From Phycisphaerae bacterium (GTDB lineage Bacteria; Planctomycetota; Phycisphaerae; Sedimentisphaerales; Anaerobacaceae): a DNA stretch of 64,000 nucleotides. The notes under the pieces are model-generated. The model worked only from the letters and a program-made list of their open reading frames with translations, was not told where the DNA came from and searched no databases. Shown piece after piece: positions 35,024 to 43,599 of the stretch (position 1 is its first letter; each line of letters starts with the position of its first letter). Both the position numbers and the translations under genes were made by a program. The DNA lies in NCBI GenBank assembly GCA_028714255.1, contig JAQTMR010000001.1:62001-126000 (forward strand), in the 5' to 3' direction.

Positions 35024-36196
35024 TTATATCCCTACACTCTTGCGCTGCTGTACTCTTTGTTCAACCTCTTTTCTCGCCCAGCCGTCCGCTTCGAGAAGCT
35101 CTTCGAGCGAAACCTGCTTTTTCACATTGTGTCTATTCAAACAATGCTCGACCAGTTCGACTATACGGACAAATTTAATCCTGCCCGCCAGAAACTGCTC
35201 CACCGCCGTTTCATTCGCAGCGTTAAAAACAACAGCAGCCGTCCCGCCCGTTCGCGCAACCTCGAAACCAAGTGACAGCGCACGGAACGTCTCCAGATTA
35301 GGCTTCTCGAATGTAAGCTTACCGATTTTATCAAGCTGCAAATGCTCGGCGATACCCTTTACTCGCTTCGGGTACGTCAAAGCATACTGAATCGGAAGAC
35401 ACATATCAGGTTTGCTAAGTAGTGCGACCACTGAACCATCTATAAATTCAACAAGCGAATGAATTATCGATTCCGGATGAACGAGAACTTCTATTTTCTC
35501 GACCGGCATACCAAAAAGCCAGTGCGCCTCGATGACTTCGAGAGCCTTATTCATCATAGTTGCTGAATCAATAGTAATTTTCGGCCCCATATCCCAAACC
35601 GGATGCGCAAGAGCCTGCTCGGCCGTTACGTTTTCGATTGTCCCCAGACTCATCTTTCTAAAAGGCCCACCCGAAGACGTTAGAATGATTTTACTTACCT
35701 CGTCGTGCGAACCCGCCTGCATCGCCTGGAAAATCGCCGAGTGTTCGCTATCTACCGGCAGAATCGTCCCCCCGCTGGCCTTGATAGTCCGCATAAGCAA
35801 TTCGCCCGCGATAACCAACGGCTCCTTATTAGCGATAGCGAGCGTTTTCCCCGCCTTTGCCGCCGACAGTACCGCAGGCAAACCCGCCGCCCCGACAATC
35901 GCCGTTAGAACAATATCAACATCCTCAAGTTTGGCAATCTCTTCCAGCCCCCCCGGCCCAGCTAAAACCTCAACATCCAACTCGCTGACCATACTGCGAA
36001 ACTGCTCTGCGAAATCGGTATTTGTAACCGCCGCAAATTTAGGCTTATATTTTCTGACTTGTTCAGCTAATAGTTCGACCTTGCTGTGTGCGCTAAGCGC
36101 AACAACTTCATACCCCGCTCCAAGCGAGTCGATTACGCGAAGCGCGTTTTTGCCTATCGAACCTGTCGAACCAAGTATCGCAATACGTTTACTCAT
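35024..36196 (-). CDS. dxr: 1-deoxy-D-xylulose 5-phosphate reductoisomerase
   Basis: Dxr makes methylerythritol phosphate with NADPH, the committed step of the MEP pathway. The 390-residue protein has the NADPH site IAILGSTGSIGKNAL at its start, the ANKEPLVIAGELL and PVDSEHSAIFQ metal-binding region, SSGGPFR and the WDMGPKITIDSATMMNKALEVIEAHWLF block. All are canonical. It is the first gene of dxr-rseP-glyA on the minus strand, 26 bases upstream of rseP. Confidence 0.97.
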   Translation of the reverse strand: MSKRIAILGSTGSIGKNALRVIDSLGAGYEVVALSAHSKVELLAEQVRKYKPKFAAVTNTDFAEQFRSMVSELDVEVLAGPGGLEEIAKLEDVDIVLTAIVGAAGLPAVLSAAKAGKTLAIANKEPLVIAGELLMRTIKASGGTILPVDSEHSAIFQAMQAGSHDEVSKIILTSSGGPFRKMSLGTIENVTAEQALAHPVWDMGPKITIDSATMMNKALEVIEAHWLFGMPVEKIEVLVHPESIIHSLVEFIDGSVVALLSKPDMCLPIQYALTYPKRVKGIAEHLQLDKIGKLTFEKPNLETFRALSLGFEVARTGGTAAVVFNAANETAVEQFLAGRIKFVRIVELVEHCLNRHNVKKQVSLEELLEADGWARKEVEQRVQQRKSVGI

Positions 36197-36583
36197 AACG
36201 TAATACTATGCCCACAAGCCATTAATGTCAAGAACTTCGGTTAGCCCCGTCATCTTGCATGACGGGGTTCGGTTACCCCTGCCGCTTGCGGCAGGGGTTT
36301 GGTTAGGGGTTTGTCATTCCTGCGAAAGCAGGAATCCAGATGCGTAGGGGCGGACCTATGCCATGCCCTCCGTAGTCCGTCTCGTTGGACAAAGGATGGG
36401 TGTCCACCCTAATTTCTGTCCTATGTGTCCGAAATGTCCTAATTCCCCCCGGTCATTGCGAATCCGCCTGCCCTGAGCCTGCCGAAGGGTAGGCCGCGGC
36501 AATCTCAAAGCCATCCTCTGGCCGGAGGGTATTTCCTTTGCTTTTACAAATACTCAACAATATAATTGAGGTAGGAGCATTTT
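36197..36583. repeat. Hairpin cluster upstream of SIR2-like gene
   Basis: Three perfect hairpins stand in a row: CCCCGTCAT/ATGACGGGG (36245-36267), CCCCTGCCGC/GCGGCAGGGG (36276-36297) and ATTCCTGC/GCAGGAAT (36316-36335, the dispersed family). A CCTGAGCCTGCCGAAGGG element follows at 36472-36489. No gene is seen. Stems this strong would block read-through between dxr and the plus-strand SIR2-like gene. The sequence looks like an accumulation of repeat insertions. Confidence 0.8.
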
Positions 36584-37546
36584 ATGATTAAAGTTCCAAC
36601 TGTTTTAATTTTAGGTGCTGGAGCAAGTATTCCTTATGGTTTCCCTTCTGGGAAAAAACTTGTAGAAAAAATCTGTAATATGCTGGAGGACGATAGTAAT
36701 AACATATATCGATTGTTTTTAATGCTTGGTTTTTCAGAGAGGATAGTTCGAAATTTTAGAGAGACTCTAGCACATTCTGGGCAAAGTTCCGTTGATGCTT
36801 TTCTCGAACATAGAAAAGATTTTGTCGACGTGGGGAAAGTAGCTATTGCTACAGCGTTACTACCGTTTGAAAAAACAAAGAAGCTTTTTGATTTGGGGAT
36901 GGATGAAAATTGGTATCAATATCTTTTCAGCATACTAAATACTTCCTTTCAGGAGTTTGGAGAGAACGATCTCTCCATTATTACCTTCAATTACGACCGG
37001 TCGGTAGAACATTATTTGTTTACTTCCTTAAGGAATACCCACGGAAAATCTGACAAAGAATGTGCTGAAAAGTTAAATTTAATTCCAATCATCCACGTAC
37101 ACGGCAAACTTGGTGATTTAGAATGGAAGCCAGAACACCGTTGGCCTGTGCAATACGATTTAAGTGATCCGTTAGACGCTGACATGGTGGGAAGAGCCAG
37201 CAAAAGTATCAAAATCATCTATGAGGATATTGCAGAAGATAACGAGTTTAAGCAAGCTCGCCAACTGCTAACCAAGGCTGCACGAATATATATTCTCGGT
37301 TTTGGTTTCAACATGACAAATCTCAAGAGGCTCGGCCTGTTAGATTCCGACTTTCGCACTGTGGAAATTCAGGGCACTGCCTACAACCTACCTGCTCAAC
37401 TTTTCACTGAAATAAAACAGATCAAATATGTCGAAAGCATTGAAGATACGCCACCACAAAAAAAGTATCGGGAAAAATGGTTCGGCCTCTACGAGCAGAC
37501 TGTTTACGATTTTCTCTACAAAAACCCCAACGGATATTTAGACTGA
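36584..37546 (+). CDS. Stand-alone SIR2-like domain protein
   Basis: The 320-residue protein has a SIR2-like NAD-binding core: LILGAGASIPYGFPSG at the start, DLSIITFNYDRSVEHYL near 130, IPIIHVHGKLGDLEW near 168 and IYILGFGFNMTNL near 240. SIR2-like domains of this type occur in anti-phage systems, where they destroy NAD+ on infection. This one has no partner gene beside it and no obvious second domain, so a defence role is only suggested. Base composition is more AT-rich than the neighbouring dxr and ABC genes, and repeats flank it on both sides, consistent with acquisition by transfer. Confidence 0.72.
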   Translation: MIKVPTVLILGAGASIPYGFPSGKKLVEKICNMLEDDSNNIYRLFLMLGFSERIVRNFRETLAHSGQSSVDAFLEHRKDFVDVGKVAIATALLPFEKTKKLFDLGMDENWYQYLFSILNTSFQEFGENDLSIITFNYDRSVEHYLFTSLRNTHGKSDKECAEKLNLIPIIHVHGKLGDLEWKPEHRWPVQYDLSDPLDADMVGRASKSIKIIYEDIAEDNEFKQARQLLTKAARIYILGFGFNMTNLKRLGLLDSDFRTVEIQGTAYNLPAQLFTEIKQIKYVESIEDTPPQKKYREKWFGLYEQTVYDFLYKNPNGYLD

Positions 37547-37601
37547 CCCAACCCCGCAAATCCAAATTCCGCAACTCAAAAAACTACGTTAATCAGTGAT
37601 T

Positions 37602-37858
37602 ATCAATCAAAAGCGCAGCTACCCGCACACCAAAACCGGCTAATTTAAAAAATTTTTAATCCTTTTCTTCCCTGGAGTTACGAGAGACTAGCGACGAGCG
37701 ACAATTACAATTTTCGACTCAAACGCGCATCTCCGCACTTAATAAAGGAGGTAGTTTTATTTTTAAAAATTATGAAAACAATCCGTGTAAATCCGTGTTC
37801 ATCCGTGGTTAATTTTTCTTTATCCCTTTGTGCCTTAGCGCCTTTGTGGCTGAAATTC
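37602..37858. repeat. Dispersed ~300-bp repeat module, copy 2
   Basis: This is the shorter, uninterrupted version of the module at 9357-9670, in the same orientation. Its AATCCGTGTAAATCCGTG... segment is closely related (2 differences over 29 bases) to the 29-bp inverted repeat that bounds cassette A in the leu operon. It starts 55 bases after the SIR2-like gene. The 66-codon frame at 37772, with AAAGGAGG upstream, is made of repeat sequence and runs antisense into the ABC permease gene. Confidence 0.88.
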
Positions 37859-37901
37859 TTTCTTGCGAGCGACAAGTCACAAGTCACGGCCTACGGCTCT
37901 G

Positions 37902-39170
37902 CTATTCGTGTCGAAGTGCGACTATGGGGTCAACCTTCGCGGCCCGCACCGCGGGATACAAGCCGAAGATAATACCAACTGCGAAACTTATCACCAAAGG
38001 CAATACAATACTTTTCAGCGTAACAACCGTCGGCATGCCGGCAAAATACGTTATTAAAACCGGCACCAATACCCCAAGACCGATACCGATAAGTCCGCCC
38101 ATTATCGAAAGAACAACCGTCTCTATCAAAAACTGGCTGATAATCTGCTTTCTTTTTGCGCCAATGGCTCGGCGAATCCCTATCTCCCGCGTCCGCTCGG
38201 TTACAGAGGCCAGCATAATATTCATAATCCCTATCCCGCCAACGAGCAGACTGATACCCGCTATCGAACCCAGCACAATATTGAATGTTCGCTTCGTCGC
38301 TTCTGCCTGGCGAAGCAGAGCCAACGGCACGCTTACAAGGTAATCCTTCTTCTTATGGAATCGGCTCAACATATTCTCAATCCCATTGGCAACGGGTTCG
38401 ACGTTTTCTATCGAATCGACCTGCACAATAAGCTGATGCAGTTCTACCATTTCCCGTTCGAACCCGCCGGACGTTCTTCTCGAAGTTACATCGCCGAAAT
38501 ACGCAGTCGCGACATTGATGGGTATATAAACGTCCACCTCCTGGTCTGGGATTTGGATGTTACCTGCCTGGCCGCTTTCACTTTTGACGATTCCGACAAC
38601 TTCGAAACGGTCGCTGCCTATCCTAAGAGTCTGCCCGATTGTGTTTTCCGCAGCCAGCAGCTTTCTCGCGCCGAATTCCGTCAGCACCGCCGCGGGCGCA
38701 TGCTCATTATCATCGGAAGCCATCAAAACCCGCCCTGCTATGATGGGCCTTTGCACCAGCTCGAACCATACCGGCGTTGTCCCCACTATACGCAGTTCCA
38801 GCGCTCTCTCGCCCAATCGGCCTTCCTTGCGTATCAGCTTTACCGGAGCCGTTCGTCTTATCGTCTTGAAAGTTTCAGTTACTCTGGCGTAGTCGTCGTA
38901 TGTCAGGCCGTAGATGCTCATATGAGAATGTGTCGTGCTGGTCGATTCTTCTTCTACGGATTTAACCGAATTGATAATTATATTATTACTGCCGAGTTTG
39001 CGAATCTGGTCCATCGCTTCTTTACTCGCGCCCTCACCGACCGACAGCATCGCCACCACGCTGCCGACGCCGAAGACTATACCCAGCGTCGTAAGAAAAG
39101 AACGAAGCTTGTGCAGAAGAAGGTCTTCGATACCGAGCAGAACGTTTCGGGCGAGCTTGATTTGTCTCAT
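37902..39170 (-). CDS. MacB-type ABC transporter permease
   Basis: The 422-residue protein has an N-terminal helix (LTTLGIVFGVGSVVAML), a MacB periplasmic core domain (about 50-270) and three C-terminal FtsX-domain helices with the conserved VTERTREIGIRRAIGAKRKQI turn. In MacB the ATPase is fused N-terminally; here it is a separate gene that overlaps by four bases. Such systems act as mechanotransmitting exporters with a periplasmic adaptor rather than moving substrate through the membrane domain. Confidence 0.9.
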   Translation of the reverse strand: MRQIKLARNVLLGIEDLLLHKLRSFLTTLGIVFGVGSVVAMLSVGEGASKEAMDQIRKLGSNNIIINSVKSVEEESTSTTHSHMSIYGLTYDDYARVTETFKTIRRTAPVKLIRKEGRLGERALELRIVGTTPVWFELVQRPIIAGRVLMASDDNEHAPAAVLTEFGARKLLAAENTIGQTLRIGSDRFEVVGIVKSESGQAGNIQIPDQEVDVYIPINVATAYFGDVTSRRTSGGFEREMVELHQLIVQVDSIENVEPVANGIENMLSRFHKKKDYLVSVPLALLRQAEATKRTFNIVLGSIAGISLLVGGIGIMNIMLASVTERTREIGIRRAIGAKRKQIISQFLIETVVLSIMGGLIGIGLGVLVPVLITYFAGMPTVVTLKSIVLPLVISFAVGIIFGLYPAVRAAKVDPIVALRHE

Positions 39171-39913
39171 TCCTCTGCCCCCTCGACTCGGCCCACTAAC
39201 CCGTCAAGCATATGGAGCCGTTGTTTTGAGTATGCCGCGACATCCATTTCGTGCGTCACCATAATTATCGTTTTGCCCTGCTCATTAAGCTCTGTCAGCA
39301 ATCCGAGAATCTCTTTTCCCGTAGCCGTATCGAGATTGCCTGTGGGTTCGTCGGCAAAAATAATCTGCGGGTCGTTCGCCAGCGCTCTGGCTACCGCTAC
39401 CCGCTGCATCTGGCCGCCCGAGAGTTCCGAAGGACGATGGTTCAGCCGTTCCTTCAGCCCGACTTTCTCGGCAAGCTCCCTTGCCCGGTCGGCACTTCTT
39501 CCTGCCTCCCATCCTAAATAGTAAAGCGGCAGTTCGATATTTCTTTGGACTGTCAATTGCGGTATAAGATTGAAACTTTGAAAAATAAAACCAAGATGCC
39601 GCAGCCGCATCTCGCTAAGCGAATCGTCGTCAAGTGTGCTTACATCCCTACCTTCGAGAATATATCTGCCGGAGCTTAAATGGTCCAGGCAGCCAAGTAC
39701 ATTCATCATCGTGCTTTTGCCCGAACCGCTCGGCCCCATTATCGCCCAGAAGCTGCCGCGTTTAAATGATAACGTCACGCCCCCGAGTGCATTCACTTTG
39801 CTGCCGCCCATCTGGTAAATCTTCCGGGCGTCTTCGAGCTTGATTATCTCGATATCCGACTTCGCTTTTGCTGCGTCGGACAAGTCAGAATTGGACCCCG
39901 CCTCACGTATCAT
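39167..39913 (-). CDS. ABC transporter ATP-binding protein, MacB/LolD type
   Basis: This 248-residue ATPase carries Walker A GPSGSGKS, the Q-loop region FIFQSFNLIPQLTV, the ABC signature LSGGQMQRVAVARAL, Walker B IIFADEPTGNLD and the switch His in IIMVTHEMDVA. These are typical of the MacB/LolD branch. It shares ATGA overlaps with the adaptor gene upstream and the permease gene downstream, so the three form one translational unit. Confidence 0.95.
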   Translation of the reverse strand: MIREAGSNSDLSDAAKAKSDIEIIKLEDARKIYQMGGSKVNALGGVTLSFKRGSFWAIMGPSGSGKSTMMNVLGCLDHLSSGRYILEGRDVSTLDDDSLSEMRLRHLGFIFQSFNLIPQLTVQRNIELPLYYLGWEAGRSADRARELAEKVGLKERLNHRPSELSGGQMQRVAVARALANDPQIIFADEPTGNLDTATGKEILGLLTELNEQGKTIIMVTHEMDVAAYSKQRLHMLDGLVGRVEGAEE

Positions 39914-41661
39914 TGCCCTTCCCCAGCCTGCCGTTGGCGTCTTCCCTGCCGTTGCTTACGCATCTGCTCTTTTTCTTCGTCAGACATATTCTCAAACTTA
40001 GCCCGCATCTTAGCTTTGTCTTCCTCGGACATATTCTCGAATTTCTCGCCCATCTTTTTCATCTGCTCCGGCGATGGCTCAGCCTCTGTCCCCGGACGCT
40101 CCTGTTCTTTACTCTCGGCCTGCGGCTCTTGCTTCTCGCTAACGGCCCTGTCCGCCGGGCCTTGCTGCTCAACCGTGGCAGAAGCCAGCGGCGGTGTAAG
40201 CAATACAACCTCACCCACCTGCAATCCGTCTATGATTCTTATCATCCGATTATTGTCCAATCCGATTTTAACCTTGCGAGGCTCAAATCCTGTGCCCTTC
40301 CGCACATAAACGGTCGGCTCGCCGGCGACGCGAAGGACCGCCTGAACAGGTATGTATATTACATCGTCATACTCTTCTATGATGATTTCCGCCTTGCAGC
40401 TCATCCCGGTCCGAAGATAATCCCCCTCGCCTTCGAGATAAACCTCGGTATTATATACCTTCAGGTCGGGGTTCATCCAAATCATCTGCGCATCCGGCAA
40501 TGGCGCTATCTTCTCGACCCGGCCGGTAAACGTCCTGCCCGGCAGAGCATCGACCGTAACCACTACCGGCAAACCGAGCTTTACCTTCTGCAGACTGGTT
40601 TCATGTATCTTGACTTCCGCCTTCACCGCTGAGGCCGTGGGAAGATAAATAAGCTCTTCCATCTCGTGAACTTCTCGGCCTTCGTCTAATGGCTCCTGAT
40701 TGCCGCGCCAGCCCTGAGTCTTTGCGCTGGTCGCATAAATCACCAGCCCGTCGGCAGGTGCGTATATCTTTGTCTTGGCTATCTGCTCTTCGTTCTTTTT
40801 CAGCTTGTCCTTCTGCCTCTCGAATTCAGACTCTTTCGCCTTCAACTCCGCCTCGGCCTGCACAACATCGGCTTTGGCCTTGCGATTCGTTCGCTCCAGA
40901 GCCATTTCCGCCTGCTTAACGTCGCTTTCGAGTTTCGCCAGATTCCTCGGATGAGTAAAATCTTCGAGCAAACGCAGATTGTTCTCGGCCAGTTCGACGT
41001 CTAATTTGTTCTTGTGCGCGGACAACTCGTCAATCTGCAGTTCTGTTTGCGAAATGTATTGCTTCTCGAAAAGTTTTTGTGACCATTTTAACTTTTCCTC
41101 GGCCGTCTGAAGCTCTTCCTTGGCTAACGTAATCTCCGACTCCATCTTCTTGCGCTCATTCTGATATTCGCCTTCGATATACTTCCTTAAATCCTGCTTG
41201 GCGAAGTCAAACGCCAGTTCAGCCTTATCGACGTCGCTCTTGGCCTGGTTTTCAACCACAGCTAAATTCTCACGCGCGCCTACAAAAGCGGCCTCGGTGT
41301 TCTGGACCCGAATCTGCTGGTCAATCTTTGCGTCTAATAACGCGCTGCCATCCAATTCAACCAGCAAATCCCCTTTTTTGACCCGTGTTCCTTCCTCTAC
41401 CAGGGTAAGAATAGTTGTCCTTCCCTCGACCTCACATTTGAGAATTATCTGCTCGCGGGCCTGAATGGCGCCGGATTCGGTTACGCTTATCCTCAAAGGC
41501 CCGCGCTTGACCACAAAAGTCGGCATATCAGCATTTAAAGCGGCTTTTGAGCTGGAACGGTTAAAAGCTACAACCACAATTCCAACCAATAGAAATAGAA
41601 TAACCGCAGCCGGGATTAAGAATTTAGGCTGTAAAAAGCGTTTTTTAGCGTTATTTTCCAT
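39910..41661 (-). CDS. MacA/HlyD-type periplasmic adaptor
   Basis: The 583-residue protein has an N-terminal membrane anchor (FLIPAAVILFLLVGIVVVAF) and a lipoyl/barrel half near 60-110. A long coiled-coil hairpin of about 200 residues (115-315) is followed by the returning barrel and membrane-proximal domains. The last 80 residues are a low-complexity charged tail with two near-repeats (EKFENMSEEDKAKMR, then AKFENMSDEEKEQMR) ending in Arg/Gln-rich sequence, not part of the usual family. It would bridge the permease to an outer-membrane TolC-like channel, which is not in the window. Confidence 0.9.
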   Translation of the reverse strand: MENNAKKRFLQPKFLIPAAVILFLLVGIVVVAFNRSSSKAALNADMPTFVVKRGPLRISVTESGAIQAREQIILKCEVEGRTTILTLVEEGTRVKKGDLLVELDGSALLDAKIDQQIRVQNTEAAFVGARENLAVVENQAKSDVDKAELAFDFAKQDLRKYIEGEYQNERKKMESEITLAKEELQTAEEKLKWSQKLFEKQYISQTELQIDELSAHKNKLDVELAENNLRLLEDFTHPRNLAKLESDVKQAEMALERTNRKAKADVVQAEAELKAKESEFERQKDKLKKNEEQIAKTKIYAPADGLVIYATSAKTQGWRGNQEPLDEGREVHEMEELIYLPTASAVKAEVKIHETSLQKVKLGLPVVVTVDALPGRTFTGRVEKIAPLPDAQMIWMNPDLKVYNTEVYLEGEGDYLRTGMSCKAEIIIEEYDDVIYIPVQAVLRVAGEPTVYVRKGTGFEPRKVKIGLDNNRMIRIIDGLQVGEVVLLTPPLASATVEQQGPADRAVSEKQEPQAESKEQERPGTEAEPSPEQMKKMGEKFENMSEEDKAKMRAKFENMSDEEKEQMRKQRQGRRQRQAGEGQ

Positions 41662-42059
41662 ATATTAAGTTCTCGCTGATACTGCTTATATCACCCTTTC
41701 ATCGACTTTTTGACCGCCCTGCTCCTGTTTACAGGTAAGTTTTTCCGCTTTTCCCCCGCATTGAAAGGTATCTTCGCATTGTACCAAAAAATCGCCCTCG
41801 GAATCAAGATTTTGCTTTTTACAGCCGATTTTTAACGTATAAACAGCTTTTTTATGGGGCATATTGAAGTATAGACGTACCGCCGGCCCTATTTATTGCA
41901 CAAAAATCGGGCGAGGACAAGTTTGATATGGGGGAAATAGATAAAATAGGCAATCTCTAAAAGGGGGAAATACGAGGGAACGATTTAGCAAAATGGGCAA
42001 GATGAGTAGAATGGGGTAGCATCATTTGCGCAAGTTTTGGCTTTTAGACGTGCAAAGAC

Positions 42060-42136
42060 TTACAAAGATTTACAATAACTTACAATAGTTTACAAAAACA
42101 TGCCGGAATTTACAAAAACTTGTGCCTAATTTACAA
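42060..42136. repeat. TTACAA iterons at 10-base spacing
   Basis: TTACAA starts at 42060, 42070, 42080, 42090, 42110 and 42131. The first five fall on an exact ten-base grid with one position (42100) missing. Each is preceded by T or C and followed by A or T. Spacing of one helical turn places all copies on one face of the DNA, as in arrays bound by multimeric proteins. Function unknown. Confidence 0.75.
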
Positions 42137-42157
42137 CAATTTTGCCCCCCCTGCGCG

Positions 42158-42196
42158 TTTGATTGATTTTCTGCCCTTTGCAGAAAATCAATCAAA
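42158..42196. repeat. 17-bp perfect inverted repeat with 5-base loop
   Basis: TTTGATTGATTTTCTGC (42158-42174) and its exact complement (42180-42196) flank the loop CCTTT. There is no T-tract on either side in the right position for an intrinsic terminator on either strand. It could be a protein-binding palindrome, a cruciform or a remnant of an inserted element. Confidence 0.8.
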
Positions 42197-42281
42197 AATC
42201 CTAAGCACTAAACTCTAAATCCTAAACAAATTCAAATTACCAAAAGCAAAAATACAAAGAAAATTAGACGCAGATTGCGCG

Positions 42282-42367
42282 GTGCTGCCGGAGGCCGTCA
42301 CGAGGAAACGGACAGTAAGTATGCCGAAGGCATACGGATAAAACAGGTTCCGAGCAGAAGGCAGCAC
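42282..42367. ncRNA. Candidate structured RNA
   Basis: Closing stem GTGCTGCC (42282-42289) pairs with GGCAGCAC (42360-42367) and encloses at least two hairpins: CCGT/ACGG (42295-42311) and GTATGCC-GAA-GGCATAC (42319-42335). A multibranch fold of about 86 bases results. A 13-base piece of its 3' edge, CAGCACAAGCAGA, recurs near 61377, which suggests a repeat family. I do not recognise a known riboswitch or RNA class. Either strand could be transcribed. Confidence 0.35.
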
Positions 42368-42495
42368 AAGCAGAAATTTGGTGTTGACGGGGACGGAAAA
42401 GGGGGTAGAATCGGGTGAGCAACTTCGGGAGGAAGCATCGCTGGGGTTAGTAGTTTTTGGGACACAGATTTGCACATATAGTTAGATTATAGAAA

Positions 42496-43599
42496 ATGAG
42501 CGCAAAAGATTTACACAAAGAATCATTTACCGAAGAAACAATTACCAAGTTAGAAATTTTTGAGAAGTATTTAGAATCTTGGCTACCAGTTGCTATCGAA
42601 TCTCCATTTATCAAAGAGGTAAATATTTGTGATTTCTTTTCTGGGCCAGGCAAAAGTGTTGATGGGGTTAAAGGAAGCCCGCTAAGGGTGATTAGTGTTA
42701 TCAATAAATATTATGATAGAATCATAAAGCAGAAATTACAGATTAATATATTGTTCAATGAGTACATAAAGAAAAAATATGGGCAACTTTGTGATTGTAT
42801 TAAGTTGGAGCAGGAGGGCCTGAAGCGATTAGAAAGTTTTTTGAAAATTGAACTGTTTAACAAAGAGTTCAAAGAACTCTTCAATAGCAAAAAAACTTTG
42901 CTAAAAAATGATTTTAACCTGTTTTTTCTCGATCAAAGTGGTGTTAAGCACATCACAGAAGATGTTTTTTTAGAACTTATTGAATTCCCAAAAACGGATT
43001 TTATGTTTTTTATTTCTTCATCGTCTTTCAAGAGGTTTGCCTCCGATCCGAGTTTTCAAAAGCATTTCAGGGATATTAATTTGCAAGAAATATCTATGAC
43101 GAAACAAACAGAAATGCATAAGTTAATTCTTCAATACTACCGGGGCAAAATACCGAGAACAAGCAAGGTAAAGCTCTATCCATTCACAATTAAAAAAGGG
43201 GTAAATGTATATGGCCTAATTTTTGGAACAAAACACCCTCTTGGAGTTGACAAATTCTTGAAGATAGCTTGGGATACCAACGAGCTCAACGGTGAAGCAA
43301 ATTTTGATATTGACGATGATTGGGAGGCAAAACAAGGGGTATTATTTGGTGTTAGGAAATTGTCAAAAAGAGAAAGGTATGAGCATGAATTAGAAAAATA
43401 TATAATGTCTAAAAAAGACATCTCAAATATTGAATTATTTGATTATACTCTCGAAAATGGTCATATTGCGGCACATACCATAGAAGTCTTAAAAAGATTA
43501 AAGAAAAATAATAAAATAGAATATGAGGGTCATCCGTGTATCAGTTATGATAAGTGTTATAAGAAAAGTGAGTTGAAGCATTTTAAGATAAAACCATGA
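42496..43599 (+). CDS. tcmP: Three-Cys-motif partner protein TcmP
   Basis: The 367-residue protein opens with KDLHKESFTEETITKLEIFEKYLESW and has the VNICDFFSGPGKSVDGVKGSPLR block (near residue 43) that defines TcmP. The C-terminal third contains a winged-helix-like region. The name comes from its habitual neighbour, a protein with a three-cysteine motif, here the next gene, whose start overlaps this stop by four bases (ATGA). The biochemical role is unproven. The DFFSGPG element resembles an AdoMet-binding loop. Composition is AT-rich compared with flanking core genes, suggesting transfer. Confidence 0.88.
   Translation: MSAKDLHKESFTEETITKLEIFEKYLESWLPVAIESPFIKEVNICDFFSGPGKSVDGVKGSPLRVISVINKYYDRIIKQKLQINILFNEYIKKKYGQLCDCIKLEQEGLKRLESFLKIELFNKEFKELFNSKKTLLKNDFNLFFLDQSGVKHITEDVFLELIEFPKTDFMFFISSSSFKRFASDPSFQKHFRDINLQEISMTKQTEMHKLILQYYRGKIPRTSKVKLYPFTIKKGVNVYGLIFGTKHPLGVDKFLKIAWDTNELNGEANFDIDDDWEAKQGVLFGVRKLSKRERYEHELEKYIMSKKDISNIELFDYTLENGHIAAHTIEVLKRLKKNNKIEYEGHPCISYDKCYKKSELKHFKIKP

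Larger units (their letters stand above)
41662..42495. other. 834-base repeat-rich spacer, no protein gene
   Basis: This gap separates the divergent MacA-like and tcmP genes. It contains, in order, an AT-rich stretch, phased TTACAA iterons (42060-42136), a 17-bp perfect hairpin (42158-42196), a CTAAA-rich segment (42199-42239) like the arms of leu cassettes B and C, and a candidate structured RNA (42282-42367). Frames in this stretch lack coding character. Confidence 0.6.

Noticed and set aside
35532-36203. 223-codon plus-strand ORF
   Set aside because: It is the antisense shadow of dxr, whose motifs are canonical.
37772-37972. 66-codon ORF after the SIR2-like gene
   Set aside because: Same reason as the copy 1 ORF: it lies in module copy 2 and runs antisense into the ABC permease gene.
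38355-39521. 388-codon plus-strand ORF
   Set aside because: It is antisense to the ABC permease and ATPase genes and has no recognisable domain.
42158-42196. Rho-independent terminator
   Set aside because: The stem is perfect, but no T-tract follows on either strand.
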